Virus record (IMG/VR): IMGVR_UViG_3300042523_000511
Coordinates: 1-55,265 of that record
Source: a virus
DNA length: 55,265 nucleotides
Direction: 5' to 3' (one strand)
Part shown: in pieces, positions 7,166 to 15,031 of the stretch
Position numbering within the stretch: position 1 is the stretch's first letter
How the letters are laid out: each line of letters opens with the position of its first letter
The notes under the pieces: generated by a model
What the model was told of the DNA's origin: nothing
The model's input: only the letters and a program-made list of their open reading frames with translations
Databases searched by the model: none
Translations under genes and position numbers: made by a program

Positions 7166-8644
7166 TTATTCTTTAATTTTTCTAAAATGTTGCATGAGCT
7201 TTTGTCTATCAACTTTTCGACTGACAATGTATTCTATAACATTGAGCTCTCTGGCAATTTTGTTAACTGTTACATGTTGGTAATTGTCTTTAAGATAGTT
7301 GGAAAATTTTTGCTCTCCGTCTGGATTAGACTTCCAAACACTTAGGTACAGTTGTTGTTCCTCGTTATCAATCACAGCAGTAGCACCATCTTCTGGAAAA
7401 CACTCTGCAACTTTGTTGTCAATGTCGCCAAGATTTATCCATTCATCACAGATACGATACTGTGTGCCTCGACCGTAGAAATGATAGTCGTTGTTTATTA
7501 AATTAAATTTGTCCTGACTGGTCTTCCACTCAGTTTCTCCCAACCCCACAACCTTGACATGTAGATACCCGTCTTCAATTTTAAAATCAAAAAAGTCATC
7601 AAGTTTTGGTCCAATTCTACTGGTTACATACGTACTCGAATCTGTATTTTTATCCACTACTTTGACCAAAAAGCCGTAACCAATTGTGGTATCACCAAAC
7701 ACGTTCCTAATAGATCCAACATTTTTTTCGTGCATTAAATCAATGCATCGATTGTTAACATAGAACAATGTAACAATGTCTAGATTGTGAGTGAGTCTGG
7801 GTGTTTCGGACAAAAAGTTTATTAATTTTTCTGAACTATACAGCAGTATCTTGTTGATTTTACGGTCAACAATATACTTAGATAAAACTTTGTAATAGTT
7901 GTTGTCTCTCGGATCACCGTTGTAGATGTAGTGATTCTTGCTAGTCATAAAACTAGGCAAGAAGTGGTAGCACATACTAGCACCGTGATGTAAATTGTTA
8001 GTGTGCAATGCGTGTTCGCCAGAATTAAAATTTAGATGTTTAGTTAACCGACTTGCTTGTAATGCAATTTCTTTGTGAGTAATCTTAATCTGTTTGGGAT
8101 TGCCAGTTGTTCCTCCTGATGCTGTCCAAACAGCATCAATGTCAGCAGACGCCAAAATTGTTTGCGAGATTTTTTTAAATTTTGTATGATCTTGAATTTG
8201 ATAAGAGTCAAACTCTTTTTCAGTTAGTATGGTATTGCAGTTAAGTTGATTGCGTTTGTGATCCCAGTAAGAATAAAAATCCTGATCGTTAGGATCAGTT
8301 TGCCGACTGTACACAATTGCAAAATCTACCTTACCATGCATGGTCATTCGATAACTAGTCGCATCTTCGTAACTGAAGGCATGCGGCCAATCAACAATCA
8401 TAATCATTCCCAACTCCCACACCGCAAACACCGCGCTGTAATAGTAGGCATTGGTCAAGTTAAACTCTAACATCACTGTTTGGCCAGGCTTTGCCTGATA
8501 CTTTTCTACCAGCAACATTTTCCAATAATCAATCATGCTGACAAATTGTGTTCGATCAATAATTGTTACCTCGTTAGATTGAAAGTTCTCCTGATAGAGA
8601 ACAAAATCTGGCGAAATAAGGTCGCGAGATAAGATGTTACTCAT
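7166..8644 (-). CDS. AMP-forming adenylating enzyme (ANL superfamily, acyl-CoA synthetase-like)
   Basis: This 492-residue protein has the ANL P-loop at 174-184 (TASGGTTGNPK). Further on is the dimetal-like GDTTIGYGF segment in the place of the YGxTE motif, and the hinge block FYGRGTQYRICDEW with GDIDNKVAE matching the GRxDDxIKxxG...EIE motifs. The C-terminal ending SRKVDRQKLMQHF matches the catalytic-lysine A10 block. Enzymes of this family activate a carboxylic acid with ATP and usually pass it to CoA, a carrier protein or an amine. Full length and intact motifs suggest an active enzyme with an unknown acid. It overlaps the Bug binding protein gene by ATGA, so the two are probably translationally coupled. 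Such an enzyme is unusual in a T4-like replication operon. Confidence 0.8.
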   Translation of the reverse strand: MSNILSRDLISPDFVLYQENFQSNEVTIIDRTQFVSMIDYWKMLLVEKYQAKPGQTVMLEFNLTNAYYYSAVFAVWELGMIMIVDWPHAFSYEDATSYRMTMHGKVDFAIVYSRQTDPNDQDFYSYWDHKRNQLNCNTILTEKEFDSYQIQDHTKFKKISQTILASADIDAVWTASGGTTGNPKQIKITHKEIALQASRLTKHLNFNSGEHALHTNNLHHGASMCYHFLPSFMTSKNHYIYNGDPRDNNYYKVLSKYIVDRKINKILLYSSEKLINFLSETPRLTHNLDIVTLFYVNNRCIDLMHEKNVGSIRNVFGDTTIGYGFLVKVVDKNTDSSTYVTSRIGPKLDDFFDFKIEDGYLHVKVVGLGETEWKTSQDKFNLINNDYHFYGRGTQYRICDEWINLGDIDNKVAECFPEDGATAVIDNEEQQLYLSVWKSNPDGEQKFSNYLKDNYQHVTVNKIARELNVIEYIVSRKVDRQKLMQHFRKIKE

Positions 8645-9588
8645 TGTGGTGTAATGTTAAAATTATTAACAATGGTTTGATACTGGTCTTGCTCGTTCTT
8701 GACTTTTCGTTTGAAGTCAGTTAACGTCATTGTGTGAATAGGAATGTAATCAAACTTTGCCATAGTTTCTTGAACTCTTGGATCAGCAACAGCGTCTTTG
8801 AGATCACGTTCTAATTGAATTTTGATTGCTGTGGGAGTGTTAGTAGACACATAAAAACTGCACCAAGAGATGAGTGTTGTAATGTTTTTACCAGTCAATT
8901 CTTTAAGTGTCGGAACTTCGGGATATCGTGAATCTCTTTGCGCAGTTGCAATGCCAATCAATTTTGTTTTCCCGGCCAACACCATATTTTTTGTAGTTCC
9001 TGTGCTGCCAAACGCATATGGGACTTGACGGGTTGACACATCAGCTTGCCACTGGCCAAACTCTTTGTAAGGTATGTGTGTCATAGATTTATTTCCAAGA
9101 CTAGCACCAAACTCTGCGCCAAGCAAGTGTCCAATGGAACCAATGTTCCAAGAACTGTATGTTGGATTTTTGGATATCTCTTGCTTGAGATCATCGTAAT
9201 TGCGTATTTGACTAGATGCAAACAATGCCATGTTTGCATCTAACACTGGTGCAATTGGCTCTAGACGGCCAATTGGTTCATGATTTTTATAAAGCACTGG
9301 ATAGGAAACTACAGTACCGCCATCTAAAAATCCTATAGTGTATCCATCAGATGGCTCACTGTTGATGGCATTCAGCCCAATTACGCCAGCACCTCCCGGG
9401 CGGTTTTCAACTAACACTGGCTGTTTCCATTTTTCGGTTAGTACTTCAGAAATTTTTCTAGCCATAACATCAGGACCTGAACCAACCCCAATTGATAAAA
9501 TAATTTTAACTGGTTTGCTTGGAAAATTTTGTGCTATTGTATTCATAGATACAAATGCTACCAGCAAACTTGCTATAATTTTTTTCAT
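8641..9588 (-). CDS. Tripartite tricarboxylate transporter substrate-binding protein (TctC/Bug family)
   Basis: The 315 residues are the normal full length of this family. The N-terminus is a Sec signal peptide (MKK, hydrophobic core, cleavage near NTIAQ). Residues 23-70 give the family hallmark FPSKPVKIILSIGVGSGPD, then VLVENRPGGAGVIG. Later come the characteristic SDGYTIGFLDGG, HIPYKEFGQW and a YPEVPTLKEL segment. Bug proteins sit in the periplasm and bind small carboxylates such as citrate, aromatic acids or nicotinate, delivering them to a membrane permease or a sensor. No TctA/TctB permease genes are visible here. The start has AAGGA six bases upstream. It is coupled to an adenylating enzyme that could use a carboxylate. 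The gene points to acquisition from a betaproteobacterial host. Confidence 0.93.
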   Translation of the reverse strand: MKKIIASLLVAFVSMNTIAQNFPSKPVKIILSIGVGSGPDVMARKISEVLTEKWKQPVLVENRPGGAGVIGLNAINSEPSDGYTIGFLDGGTVVSYPVLYKNHEPIGRLEPIAPVLDANMALFASSQIRNYDDLKQEISKNPTYSSWNIGSIGHLLGAEFGASLGNKSMTHIPYKEFGQWQADVSTRQVPYAFGSTGTTKNMVLAGKTKLIGIATAQRDSRYPEVPTLKELTGKNITTLISWCSFYVSTNTPTAIKIQLERDLKDAVADPRVQETMAKFDYIPIHTMTLTDFKRKVKNEQDQYQTIVNNFNITPQ

Positions 9589-9597
9589 GTAAAATCC

Positions 9598-10614
9598 TTA
9601 TAAGTTTTGATAAATCTTCAGCAGTAGCTTGTTGTCGTAGAATTCTGACTCGATGTTTGTGAGTTGGTCTGTTACAATTTGATCCACACTTTCAAACTTG
9701 ATCTCGCCAGGCGCCATGTCTGTGTCCACATCTGAGTTCTTGTTTGGTATCAAACTCATCTCACGCAGGTCATAGTCGCGGATGAATGTTTCTTTGATAA
9801 AGTTGGCTTCTTCGTATGAGATCTCAATGTCTAGTCCAACACGCACATGCATTTTGGGTTTAAGAAGAGTCGGAGCGTTGTCAATAAGGTTGGCGAGTCC
9901 GTAGACGCGATAGGTTGGTTGAGCAGGCCAAGCATGAAACTCAGGCGTTCCTCCCCACTCCAGTATAGTGAGGCCTCGTTCGTCGTCACCAGCATCTGCA
10001 TAATTGTGAGGAAACGCATTGCCGATGTAGGTAATATTTTTCTTAGTCTGTCGCTTGTGGAAGTGTCCGGTGAATACATGTTCAAAATTCTCAAAGTCTT
10101 CTCTACGCACCTCTCCGTGGTCTGGCATTTCTACCATGGCATTCATCAAGTAGCCGGGCAGTTCAAAGTGCCCGAACATGTACTTGCCAGTTAGCTTGGG
10201 TATCCTCTTATGATCGTCTCCACATAGCCAAGGGGCAATAACGACATCACCACTGCTAAACCAATCATTGCAGATTTCAACACGAGGGAGGTGCTTTGCC
10301 CACTCCACGCTTTGAATGTCACGTTTATCGCGATAATATAAATCGTGGTTACCAGGAATAAAATACACGCGGTCAAAATTTGCATTTAAGTGCTCCAGTG
10401 ATCGAAGGCTGTAGTTGAGTGTGACAATGTTTAGGCTGGCACGGTTGTTGTGCCAGTCGCCTAGGAACATGGCTGTTTCACACCCTTCCTCTTTTGCTTT
10501 AGCAGTGGCCCATTTTACAAAAGCCAAACAATCTTCATTGTGTAAGGTAGAATTGGATTTGAGTCCAAAGTGTATGTCAGTGAAGATAGCGGCTTTACGG
10601 AATAGATTAGACAT
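9598..10614 (-). CDS. 47: Recombination endonuclease subunit gp47 (SbcD/Mre11-like)
   Basis: The calcineurin-like phosphoesterase motifs appear in order: D13-I-H15 (IFTDIHFG), FLGDWHNN at about residue 50, PGNHD near 91, GHFELPG near 165 and GHFHKRQ near 198. These hold the two-metal nuclease site of the Mre11/SbcD/gp47 family, the partner of gp46. I chose ATG 10614; a TTG at 10635 would add seven residues but lies further inside the upstream gene. From 10614 the overlap with the upstream sulfotransferase-like gene is 8 bases. Its stop is nine bases before the Bug gene start, so the accessory Bug/adenylating pair is placed directly after gp47 and before gp46. Confidence 0.92.
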   Translation of the reverse strand: MSNLFRKAAIFTDIHFGLKSNSTLHNEDCLAFVKWATAKAKEEGCETAMFLGDWHNNRASLNIVTLNYSLRSLEHLNANFDRVYFIPGNHDLYYRDKRDIQSVEWAKHLPRVEICNDWFSSGDVVIAPWLCGDDHKRIPKLTGKYMFGHFELPGYLMNAMVEMPDHGEVRREDFENFEHVFTGHFHKRQTKKNITYIGNAFPHNYADAGDDERGLTILEWGGTPEFHAWPAQPTYRVYGLANLIDNAPTLLKPKMHVRVGLDIEISYEEANFIKETFIRDYDLREMSLIPNKNSDVDTDMAPGEIKFESVDQIVTDQLTNIESEFYDNKLLLKIYQNL

Positions 10615-11581
10615 GTTTATAACAATTGTTACCAAATAGTAGTTGCAGTTTTTTCAAAATATTTTCGTAAATTGGTTGATAAGTTTTCTCGCACAACTCT
10701 GCCACCCAATCGTAGTTAGAACATAAATCAGGTGCATGATAGGGATTTTTTACAACAGCAATTGAATCATAGTGGTCGGACAAATCTTCAAGCAAACTAA
10801 AATTTATAGATTTGTTGTAAAAATAAAATAATGCCAACAATAGATCTACATAATTTACAAAACTATCCAATGCTTGATCACAAGCATCTTTGTCAATGTG
10901 TATGGGTTGCCACATCTGCACTTCTTGTTGGATTTCTTTTAAAGAATCAGCAGTAGTTATTATTAGACGGCGTTGCTTGGCAATTTCTACACTTAGCAAA
11001 TATTTTAAAAAACTTTTTCTGGCCACAGCCCCAATGAACTCGGCAGTAGTCAAACGTCGGAATCTATAATCGGCAATAATGTTTTTGTCATGATGACAAA
11101 AGTGTTTTGTATCAAGCACTTCCTTTAGTACATGAGTTCCTGACCTTCCGGTGGTAAAAATTATAGGAGGAGTAGTCTGCGCACTAGATAATTTTGGTTT
11201 GTGCCAAAAAATTAGTTCATCACTCATTGACAATCTGTACAAAGACGCTTTTAACCATTGCATTTGATTGTACTGATCCAACTCCCACGCTGGATCAAGA
11301 TTAGCAATGTCAAGATTGTGATCAGATATAATCTTGACACAGGTAAAGGTCTCTTTGAGCTGTGCAAGAATTAGTGTGGGTATATTGTCTGCACATGTAA
11401 GATCTGTGCAGACATTTGTCTTAGATTTTGAATACTGAATTCTTGAATCAAAGTCACACAGTGTAGACCCGTCAACTGTCCACGAATCTGCAATGCATGG
11501 CATTATTTTTGAATTTTTTAATTTAGAACTAAACCACGGCTTAACCAGTTGATTTCCGTTGTGTAAAATTAATGAATTCAT
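10607..11581 (-). CDS. Sulfotransferase-like P-loop protein
   Basis: This 324-residue protein is recognised by a PAPS-type P-loop at 140-152, IIFTTGRSGTHVL, which matches the 5'-phosphosulfate loop of sulfotransferases (TGRSGT, preceded by a hydrophobic strand). The second hallmark, a 3'-phosphate site with Arg and Ser, may be in the DSIAVVKNPY region near residue 275, but I cannot place it with confidence. The first 130 residues are unlike the family core. Members move sulfate from PAPS to sugars, lipids or small molecules in the cytoplasm. It lies between gp55 and gp47 in the early-type operon. The phage carries many sugar genes elsewhere, which gives a possible acceptor, but this link is inferred. 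Another nucleotide-binding transferase is possible. Confidence 0.6.
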   Translation of the reverse strand: MNSLILHNGNQLVKPWFSSKLKNSKIMPCIADSWTVDGSTLCDFDSRIQYSKSKTNVCTDLTCADNIPTLILAQLKETFTCVKIISDHNLDIANLDPAWELDQYNQMQWLKASLYRLSMSDELIFWHKPKLSSAQTTPPIIFTTGRSGTHVLKEVLDTKHFCHHDKNIIADYRFRRLTTAEFIGAVARKSFLKYLLSVEIAKQRRLIITTADSLKEIQQEVQMWQPIHIDKDACDQALDSFVNYVDLLLALFYFYNKSINFSLLEDLSDHYDSIAVVKNPYHAPDLCSNYDWVAELCEKTYQPIYENILKKLQLLFGNNCYKHV

Positions 11582-11593
11582 CCTGCTAGTATA

Positions 11594-12490
11594 CTACTCA
11601 TCCAAGCTAGATACAACCGGTCCGGACATGGCAGCCATACCAGCTTTGCCAGAGTTTTGCCTAGTCCATGATGGATTCAAACCGTTCATCTCCAGGATGT
11701 CATCTCTGATATTCTGATTTTTCTTTTCGATGTTAAGAATCCGTGTAAAGCTATTAGTGATAGCAGCGGTATAGTAAGCAAAGGGATTTTGCGATTTTGA
11801 TTCGTCAAATTGAAGACCAATTTGACTAAGTTGAAGTAGAGCTTGTCCACGCATTTCCTCGTTGTAGGTGTAGCCACGCCAGTTAGATCGAGTGGCATAG
11901 CGTTCGCACAGTTTCATAAACATCAGCGCCAGCTTCTTGGTCATTGTGCCGTGATCTTTTGAAAACTCTCCTGTGGTCAAATCGCCCTTCCAGTGGCTAC
12001 GGCCCACAATATAAGGTTTTTTATCTTCGTCCAGTCTATACTGTTCAAACGGAGGAAAGTTCACACGCACATGATTTAGATCCAACACAGGCACATCCAA
12101 TATTTCTGCTAGTGGATCTTCTGCTACATCATCCAGTTCAAAAATGTCTTCTAGTTTTTTGCGTTTGGCTTCGGCCTTGGTAATTTTTTTAGGTGCTTTA
12201 GGAATGTGATCCCAACAGGTGATCCTAAACACTAGGTCAGTGTTGGGAATTTTCTTTTGATCAATCACTTCGCCTGTTTCGCGTTTGATACGGTCAGCAC
12301 GATTTTTTCTTGCTTCAACTACAGTGCGTTGATTAATTTTGTCCAGGCCGGGCAGTATCAAATCAAACTGGTGGTCCTGTACAGGATCTCGATACCAGCA
12401 ATAGGTGTTCTTGCTGAAGTGTATTTCTTTCAAAATATCACGGTTGTTTAGGTAATTGACACGAGGTGCCGCTTTTGGTAATAGAGTCAT
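11594..12490 (-). CDS. 55: RNA polymerase sigma factor for late transcription, gp55-like
   Basis: This 298-residue protein contains the gp55-type sigma-2 core. It includes the HGTMTKKLALMFMKLCERYA stretch, WRGYTYNEEMRGQALLQLSQ, and FDESKSQNPFAYYTAAITNS followed by a basic helix. These correspond to the region 2 helices that bind the beta' coiled coil and the -10 DNA. T4 gp55 directs host RNA polymerase to TATAAATA late promoters with the sliding clamp and gp33. TATAAATA-like sites occur before late genes in this window, which supports the call. About 100 residues in the N-terminal half (KAPKKITKAEAKRKKLEDI and following) are charged and longer than in T4 gp55 (185 residues). It is the first gene behind a strong sigma70 promoter, as expected for an early regulator. 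Confidence 0.85.
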   Translation of the reverse strand: MTLLPKAAPRVNYLNNRDILKEIHFSKNTYCWYRDPVQDHQFDLILPGLDKINQRTVVEARKNRADRIKRETGEVIDQKKIPNTDLVFRITCWDHIPKAPKKITKAEAKRKKLEDIFELDDVAEDPLAEILDVPVLDLNHVRVNFPPFEQYRLDEDKKPYIVGRSHWKGDLTTGEFSKDHGTMTKKLALMFMKLCERYATRSNWRGYTYNEEMRGQALLQLSQIGLQFDESKSQNPFAYYTAAITNSFTRILNIEKKNQNIRDDILEMNGLNPSWTRQNSGKAGMAAMSGPVVSSLDE

Positions 12491-12515
12491 AGTATGACAA
12501 GGTCTCCTTACTAGG

Positions 12516-12543
12516 ATTGTAGCATATTTACAACAATTGTCAA
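12516..12543 (-). promoter_or_regulatory. Sigma70 promoter for the gp55-gp47-gp46 operon
   Basis: On the minus strand a perfect -35 TTGACA (12538-12543), a 16-base spacer ending in TGC (extended -10), and TACAAT (12516-12521) give a near-consensus host promoter. Transcription should start near 12509, 19 bases before the gp55 ATG. AAGGAG at 12504-12509 is a possible Shine-Dalgarno, although far from the ATG (13 bases). Confidence 0.8.
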
Positions 12544-12574
12544 CCTCTTGTTAAACTGAGCCGTTTTTGTCAGC

Positions 12575-12582
12575 GGTAAATA
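12575..12582 (+). promoter_or_regulatory. Possible late promoter before the gp48/54-like gene
   Basis: GGTAAATA keeps the TAAATA core of the late box and lies 17 bases before the ATG at 12600, with an AGGA Shine-Dalgarno between them. It is back to back with the sigma70 promoter of gp55. Two mismatches at the first positions keep this tentative. Confidence 0.45.
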
Positions 12583-12599
12583 AGCTATAGGAAACAGAC

Positions 12600-14726
12600 A
12601 TGGCCACTCAAGGTTACGATCCAAATAAAGCAGCAACATTTAATCAACTTCGTCAACAAGGCTTGAGCGAAGAGGCCGCCGCAGCTCAAGCAGGAATATT
12701 GGTAGGTGATCAGAATTATGAAATCACTAACACATATAATTCTGATGGAACAAAGAATCCAAATCCAGGTGCTATGGGTCCGCAAATTACAGGTGCAAAA
12801 GTTGCTGGTGTAAATTATGATCGACCCACAGCACAAGAACAAGCAGAGTCTGATAGATATTTTACCCAAGTACCTTATCAAGTCAAAGCCAATAGCACAC
12901 CTAGCAAATTAACACCAATTAACTATGTCACAACCAGCACTGAAAATGTGAGTGGCGGCGGATCTACTGCAACTATTGCTGGCCCAAAAACGGCCACAGC
13001 AGAGAGCCAAACATATGCAGCTGAAGCAGCCGCAAAGCAACGTGAAATTAATCAGTTTTATAGAGATAATCCTGGTAACTTTGATCGCAAACGTGCAGGC
13101 CTACCTCCCCTAACGCCAGAAGAAAATGAAGCAAGATTAGCAAAATTAGGCACACTTCAAAATCAGTATAATACAATTACTGATAAACAAGCAGCATCCG
13201 AAACTCCGGGCACGCCGACAATTATAACAACTCCAAACACTACCACTACCACACAAACTGTGACCAGTGGTACAACCGCAGTGAACAATCCGGTAGCAGC
13301 GCCTAGCGGCCCAGACCCAGTAGTAAATCAACAAACTGGAATACAGCTCGGAACAACTTTAAACCCAATACGTGCAACTGCTACCAGTCCGTTGCCGGCC
13401 GATGGCGATGAAGTACTAGCTGCTGAACAAGCCGAACAAGAACTTATTGACTTACGCATAGCTGCAGGATCGTCAACACCAGTTGATATACAAACCGACG
13501 GCTTGTTAGAACAACAACAAGCAATTCTTCAAGCACAAGAAGTTGCTGACTTACGAGTAGCCGCAGAGTCAGCCACTCCTGTTGATTCAGTTACTGAAGG
13601 CCTGCTGTTAGAACAAGAACAACTGAGACAATTCCAAGCAGACGAAGCTCTCAATGCCAGACTGGATCGTGCTGCTGAATTAGATCTAGCCAATTCAGGT
13701 GATGCGGCCCTTGAAGCTGCTGACAGAGCACGAGAAGCCGCTGATTTACAAACAGCCGCACTCACATACTCACCTGCTCCAGTATCAACCGTAACTGCAC
13801 TAGATTCAAATGAATTTGGCACACCAAATGTGGTGCAAAATCAAGATGACGTAAATGCCAACGCCGCAGTTGTCCGTGGATTGACAAATAACACACAAAA
13901 TCAAAGTACACTGCAAACACGCCAAAATACTCCTGCCGCAGCTGACTGGCGTGTACGATTGAGATTAGCACCAAATGCCAATTATCTTTACAAAGACAAA
14001 GCCCCCGGAATACTAGCTCCATTGGCTGCTACTGATGGTGTGATATTTCCTTACACACCTGCTATTGAAACCAGTTATCAGGCCAAATACGCAAACTATG
14101 ATCTAACACATTCCAACTATCGTGGATATTTTTACCAAAATAGTTCAGTAGAAAATATCAGTATCAAAGGCACATTCACTGCACAAGACACTCGCGAAGC
14201 TGCATACCTGTTGGCAGTGATACACTTTTTTAAATCCGTAACAAAAATGTTTTATGGCCAAGACGAACAGGCAGGCACACCGCCACCACTGGTATATCTT
14301 AGTGGATTTGGAAAATATCAGTTTAACGAAAGTCCTTGTGTGGTCACTACTTTTGGATATAGTTTGCCTACTGATGTGGATTACATTCGTGCCAATGGAT
14401 TCAACAACATTGGGCTGAATATGGAAAATCGCAGAAATCAATCATCCGGTCCTGCTATTGGTGGCAGCCTAGGCACAGTTGTGGCTATTATTGATAGATT
14501 AACCAATGCAGGATTAAACAATGGAAGTTTGAGTAATCGTCCTAGTCCCAGTCAAGTAAATCAAAATGTCACCAATCAAACTGCTATCAACAGCACTTAC
14601 GTTCCAACCAAAGTAGAAATTTCAATAACATTATTGCCCATGCAAACACGCAATCAAGTCAGCAAACAATTTAGTTTAAAATCTTTTGCCAATGGTTCGT
14701 TATTGGCAGGTGGAGGGTTCTGGTAA
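12600..14726 (+). CDS. 48: Baseplate tail-tube initiator/cap protein, gp48/gp54-like
   Basis: The conserved part is the last third of this 708-residue protein. From about residue 450 it reads DWRVRLRLAPNANYLYKD, FPYTPAIETSYQAKY, THSNYRGYFYQNSSVENISI and FTAQDTREAAYLLAVIHFFK, then PPPLVYLSGFGKYQFNESP. This is the pattern of the T4-like protein that caps the hub and starts the tail tube. The first 440 residues are an Ala/Gln/Thr-rich linker that is not part of that domain. It contains a degenerate repeat of about 34 residues, in which DLRIAAGSSTPVD near 284 recurs as DLRVAAESATPVD near 318. The gene has AGGA before its ATG and overlaps gp53 by TAATG. I cannot separate gp48 from gp54 by eye. Confidence 0.72.
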   Translation: MATQGYDPNKAATFNQLRQQGLSEEAAAAQAGILVGDQNYEITNTYNSDGTKNPNPGAMGPQITGAKVAGVNYDRPTAQEQAESDRYFTQVPYQVKANSTPSKLTPINYVTTSTENVSGGGSTATIAGPKTATAESQTYAAEAAAKQREINQFYRDNPGNFDRKRAGLPPLTPEENEARLAKLGTLQNQYNTITDKQAASETPGTPTIITTPNTTTTTQTVTSGTTAVNNPVAAPSGPDPVVNQQTGIQLGTTLNPIRATATSPLPADGDEVLAAEQAEQELIDLRIAAGSSTPVDIQTDGLLEQQQAILQAQEVADLRVAAESATPVDSVTEGLLLEQEQLRQFQADEALNARLDRAAELDLANSGDAALEAADRAREAADLQTAALTYSPAPVSTVTALDSNEFGTPNVVQNQDDVNANAAVVRGLTNNTQNQSTLQTRQNTPAAADWRVRLRLAPNANYLYKDKAPGILAPLAATDGVIFPYTPAIETSYQAKYANYDLTHSNYRGYFYQNSSVENISIKGTFTAQDTREAAYLLAVIHFFKSVTKMFYGQDEQAGTPPPLVYLSGFGKYQFNESPCVVTTFGYSLPTDVDYIRANGFNNIGLNMENRRNQSSGPAIGGSLGTVVAIIDRLTNAGLNNGSLSNRPSPSQVNQNVTNQTAINSTYVPTKVEISITLLPMQTRNQVSKQFSLKSFANGSLLAGGGFW

Positions 14727-15028
14727 TGGCTGCAACTTATACAAGCACCAGTCCGTACTTTCAAACTGGTTACAATCAGTTTTATTTGGATGTGATGGTT
14801 AACAGACCCATTCCCAAAGAAAGTGACGACAAGCTGTGGATTATAAATGTCACTTATCAATATCGTCCAGACTTGTTGGCTTATGACCTGTATGGAGATG
14901 CTGGCTTGTGGTGGACGTTTTATCAACGCAATCCCAACACACTCACGGCACCTCCACTAGACTTCAAAGCAGACACTAGAATTTACATTCCAAAGATCAC
15001 CACATTGCGATCAACACTGGGGTTCTAA
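14726..15028 (+). CDS. 53: Baseplate wedge protein gp53-like
   Basis: This 100-residue protein shows the gp53 signature: YQYRPDLLAYDLYGDAGLWW, FYQRNPN, then a Pro-rich turn and the end DTRIYIPKITTL. This resembles a LysM-like domain, which in T4 gp53 helps join neighbouring wedges around the hub. It is much shorter than T4 gp53 (196 residues) and consists of little more than the conserved domain, as in several T4-like phages of aquatic bacteria. Its start overlaps the stop of the gp48/54-like gene, and the hub protein follows three bases after its stop, so all three are one translational unit in the late block. Confidence 0.8.
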   Translation: MAATYTSTSPYFQTGYNQFYLDVMVNRPIPKESDDKLWIINVTYQYRPDLLAYDLYGDAGLWWTFYQRNPNTLTAPPLDFKADTRIYIPKITTLRSTLGF

Positions 15029-15031
15029 CCT

